A DNA stretch of 64,000 bases, taken from Paraglaciecola arctica BSs20135 (GTDB taxonomy: Bacteria; Pseudomonadota; Gammaproteobacteria; Enterobacterales; Alteromonadaceae). A program made the translations under genes and the position numbers. The notes under the pieces are model-generated. The model made no database searches. It saw only the letters and a program-made list of their open reading frames with translations, and was not told where the DNA came from. Location of the stretch: the NCBI RefSeq assembly GCF_000314995.1, contig NZ_BAEO01000051.1:62001-126000 (forward strand), written 5' to 3'. Positions 61,376 through 64,000 of the stretch are shown here, one piece after another. How positions within the stretch are numbered: position 1 is the stretch's first letter; each line of letters starts with the position of its first letter.

Positions 61376-64000
61376 ATGAGAACCAATATCAAGCGTAAAT
61401 CGGATGTGTATGCCGTATCTACTCTATTTAAAAGATCACTAATATGCGCCGCAATCTTTGGCGTCATTGGAACCAGTCATGCTCAGCAAACTCCGAGCGA
61501 AACCAATGCTGAGGCTGAAGAAGTCATAGAAATTCGTGGTATAAGAGCCAGCGCCGCAGAAAACTTAGCCATTAAAAGACTCTCCAACGCGGTAGTTGAT
61601 GCGATAACGGCTGAAGACATCGGTAAGTTTCCAGATAAAAACGTCGCAGATTCATTGCAACGTGTACCTGGTGTCGTAATTCAACGTAGCGGTGGTGAAG
61701 GTACTTCTGTCAGTATTCGTGGTTTATCGTCTGACTTAACTTTTACTCAATTGAACGGTAACTTTATTGCCTCTTCCCCGGGAGCACCTACACGCTCATT
61801 TTCCTATGACTTGCTTCCTTCTAACTTAGTTGGAAAGGTAGAAGTATTCAAATCGGCACAAGCTCGATTAGATGAAGGCGGTGTTGGTGGTACTGTGATA
61901 ATACACAGTCGCAAACCTCTGGATATGGAAAAGAATTCAGGTGCGGTTAATCTTGAATACACCTATGCAGATATCACGGATAAATTCGAACCTCAATTTA
62001 GTGGAATTTATTCTTGGAAGAATGACGATGAAAACTTTGGCATCTTGGTTGGTTATACCAATCAGGCTCGGACCAATCGTACTCAAACCTCAGCCGTCAA
62101 TATTATTAACCAAAATTATCAATATTCTGAAATGAGTAATGGCCAGCCTGTAGAAGGCGGTGCAACAGGTTATTCTCCTCAAAGCTTCAGACAATTGGTA
62201 TTAGAAGAAGACAGAGAACGTACTGGTGTGCAATTCACCACTCAGTGGAGACCAACAGAGAACTTGGAACTTGGTTTCAACTATTTTGGCTTTAAATTGG
62301 GTTTGGATTCCATCTTACATCAGCTCGAATACCCAGAATGGCATAACAATGCCAAGTATTGGACCGATGTACATGTCGATGCTGATTCAGAATATGTCAC
62401 TGGCATTGATTATAGTGTTGGCGCTGGTGGTACTGAACAAATTGCGCAAATACCCAGAATTAATGGTGAATTTGTTATTGAGGAATCGAAATCAGATACC
62501 TTCGATTTCTTTGCAAATTATGAAGCTGATGATTACAACGTGAAACTTGTCGCTGGCCATACCGAATCTGAAGGTGGCCCTTCCGAAAAATATCGAGCTG
62601 CTTATTATTCTGGCTCAAATGCTCAGCAACAAAACAGCTCTCAGTTTTTTGGTTGGAGTTTTGAAAACCAAAAACTACATACCTATATGGATCCTGAGAT
62701 GTTTAATAATCTCAAGGCCGGTATAGGTGGTGAACCAGATCAGGGGGCAACAGATTCAAGTTTTGTAGGTGGTACTCAGGAAGAGGATTATGCTCAGGTA
62801 GACGTGGATTGGTTTGTTGATTGGAACGTCATTGAAAGTTTACATTTTGGTGTTAAGTATCGTAAAGGGGAAATACGCCGCGATACTCGCAATACCTTTT
62901 ACCTAGATCCTGATTTTGATATTGCAGCAGGAGAAGCAAGTCCAGATGGTATCACTCTTGAAGATGATTATTCGCGCAACGATGGCATACCTAACATTTT
63001 GGATGTGTTGCCAGACAAGCCATTAGGAAATTTGTCTGACGTCATTAACGTGAATGTTTTCCCAGCTGTGGATTGGCACAAGTACCAGGCAGAGCTTAAT
63101 AAAAACTTTAAACCTTACACCCGTTTCGAACCGGATTATGTGTACGAAGTTGAAGAAGAAATTTTTGCAGCATACGGTCAAGCCGATTACAAATGGAAAG
63201 ATCTGCGCGGTAATTTCGGTTTGCGAGTCATTCGTACAACAACTACTAGTACTGCGAGCGACAGGTTTGAATATAGGTTAGATCGTACCGATGCTGATGG
63301 TTTCGATATTCCAAACGACACAGCTATCCAAAAAGATATTCTGATTATCCCTAAAAGTGAAGAGAAGACTGAGGTGTTACCTAGCTTTAATATAGCTTGG
63401 GATTTCAATGATAATTGGGTCTTCAGGGGAGCGGCTGCAAAAGTTATCGCTCGTCCTAGTTACGACGATTTAGGTCGATTCCAAACATTGACTTACCGCT
63501 CTGCTGAATGGGCCGCTGATTCAAGTTCTCGTGATGACTTCAATCCGGAAACTGATAGTGAAGGATGGTCAGGAAGTGGCGGTAACTCCTCTCTTGAACC
63601 ATTTGAGGCTATCCAGTTTGATCTCTCTGCTGAGTATTATTACGGTGAAGGTTCAGGTGCCAGTATTGCGTTTTTCCACAAAGACGTAGATAACTTTGTG
63701 GTTCCATTAGTTTTAGCTGTGCAACGTAACGTACCAGGGCAATCTTTCACTGTTAATGGACAGACAATTAACGTTGGTGGAGACATAGCCGTTAGAAATT
63801 TCTCTACTTCTGCTAATGGTACCAATGCCACTTCTAAAGGGGTGGAATATGCATTCCAACACTTCTTTGATAACGGTTTTGGCATCTATGGGAACTACAC
63901 CCGCAATCTTACCAATCAAGCCGATGTTTCTATTGATGGTGCCAAGGTTGGAGAGTCGCCACTTACAGGTAGTTCAGACTACCAAGGAAACTTTTCAGTC
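61376..64000 (+). CDS. TonB-dependent receptor (3' end outside window)
   Basis: The frame is open from ATG 61376 (AGAGGA 7 nt upstream) to the window end, 875 codons. Signal peptide ends SHAQQ. A TonB-box-like EEVIEIRG is followed by the plug domain (DIGKFPDKNVADSLQRVPGV, SVSIRGLSSDLTFTQLNGN) of the TonB-dependent receptor class common in Alteromonadales and Xanthomonas/Caulobacter, then a beta-barrel rich in aromatic-ended strands. It would import mannan-derived oligosaccharides across the outer membrane with TonB/ExbBD energy. No SusD gene follows within the window. Regulated by the two operators upstream. Confidence 0.93.
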   Translation, partial: MRTNIKRKSDVYAVSTLFKRSLICAAIFGVIGTSHAQQTPSETNAEAEEVIEIRGIRASAAENLAIKRLSNAVVDAITAEDIGKFPDKNVADSLQRVPGVVIQRSGGEGTSVSIRGLSSDLTFTQLNGNFIASSPGAPTRSFSYDLLPSNLVGKVEVFKSAQARLDEGGVGGTVIIHSRKPLDMEKNSGAVNLEYTYADITDKFEPQFSGIYSWKNDDENFGILVGYTNQARTNRTQTSAVNIINQNYQYSEMSNGQPVEGGATGYSPQSFRQLVLEEDRERTGVQFTTQWRPTENLELGFNYFGFKLGLDSILHQLEYPEWHNNAKYWTDVHVDADSEYVTGIDYSVGAGGTEQIAQIPRINGEFVIEESKSDTFDFFANYEADDYNVKLVAGHTESEGGPSEKYRAAYYSGSNAQQQNSSQFFGWSFENQKLHTYMDPEMFNNLKAGIGGEPDQGATDSSFVGGTQEEDYAQVDVDWFVDWNVIESLHFGVKYRKGEIRRDTRNTFYLDPDFDIAAGEASPDGITLEDDYSRNDGIPNILDVLPDKPLGNLSDVINVNVFPAVDWHKYQAELNKNFKPYTRFEPDYVYEVEEEIFAAYGQADYKWKDLRGNFGLRVIRTTTTSTASDRFEYRLDRTDADGFDIPNDTAIQKDILIIPKSEEKTEVLPSFNIAWDFNDNWVFRGAAAKVIARPSYDDLGRFQTLTYRSAEWAADSSSRDDFNPETDSEGWSGSGGNSSLEPFEAIQFDLSAEYYYGEGSGASIAFFHKDVDNFVVPLVLAVQRNVPGQSFTVNGQTINVGGDIAVRNFSTSANGTNATSKGVEYAFQHFFDNGFGIYGNYTRNLTNQADVSIDGAKVGESPLTGSSDYQGNFSV

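Overview
The window looks like a chromosomal segment of a marine gammaproteobacterium of the Alteromonadales (Paraglaciecola/Glaciecola/Alteromonas-like). This is inferred from the AT-rich composition, the family mix (GH92 mannosidases, FucP-type transporter, TonB-dependent receptor, DUF1840, YjdF, BLUF) and the many RAYT/MITE-type repeats. No rRNA, tRNA or CRISPR array was seen. Assignments rest on motif recognition, because no database search was possible.

Region 1 (1-31 kb) is a defence and mobility island. It opens with the tail of a type I restriction operon: two DUF262 genes, hsdR and a YgjP/SprT-like metalloprotease, all overlapping. Next comes an AlbA_2-STAND-TPR protein. A minus-strand operon follows, with a 3-TM SLATT-like protein, a reverse transcriptase and a zinc-hook AAA_13/RloC-like ATPase. 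A structured 168-nt leader closed by a 12-bp inverted repeat sits directly upstream of it, so this is a candidate RNA-templated, membrane-effector defence system. A Tn7-like core module (tnsA, tnsB, tnsC and two different tniQ/tnsD genes, no cas genes) lies beside it. Then come a ParD-like orphan antitoxin, four PD-(D/E)XK-type nuclease genes (two in a duplicated 0.6-kb cassette), a HerA remnant and a Septu-like ATPase/HNH pair.

Region 2 (31-49 kb) is a patchwork. It holds DUF6090 proteins, a REP-associated transposase with a tandemly duplicated 3' end plus relics, and a Tse2-like toxin with a small partner. There is also a divergent LysR/SnoaL-like pair, an orphan NadS/HigA antitoxin, a BMT5-like (DUF2431) gene with a MITE at its start codon, and hipB-hipA with a recX-like gene. 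Housekeeping-like genes include an M20 peptidase, a BLUF protein, an ECF sigma gene with an in-frame amber codon, a eukaryotic-type glutathione synthetase and a CotH lipoprotein. Several short repeat families are scattered here, and two repeat ends supply the stop codons of neighbouring genes.

Region 3 (49-64 kb) is an alpha-mannan/mannose utilisation locus. A tightly coupled minus-strand operon encodes GH92, FucP-type transporter, PfkB kinase, AGE-family isomerase, GH92 and GH92. Divergently there is a LacI-family repressor, then a TonB-dependent receptor that runs off the window. Three copies of the same 14-bp near-palindrome (one before the operon, two before the receptor) are the likely repressor operators. 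The implied route is outer-membrane uptake of mannosides, alpha-mannosidase trimming, mannose import, isomerisation to fructose and phosphorylation.
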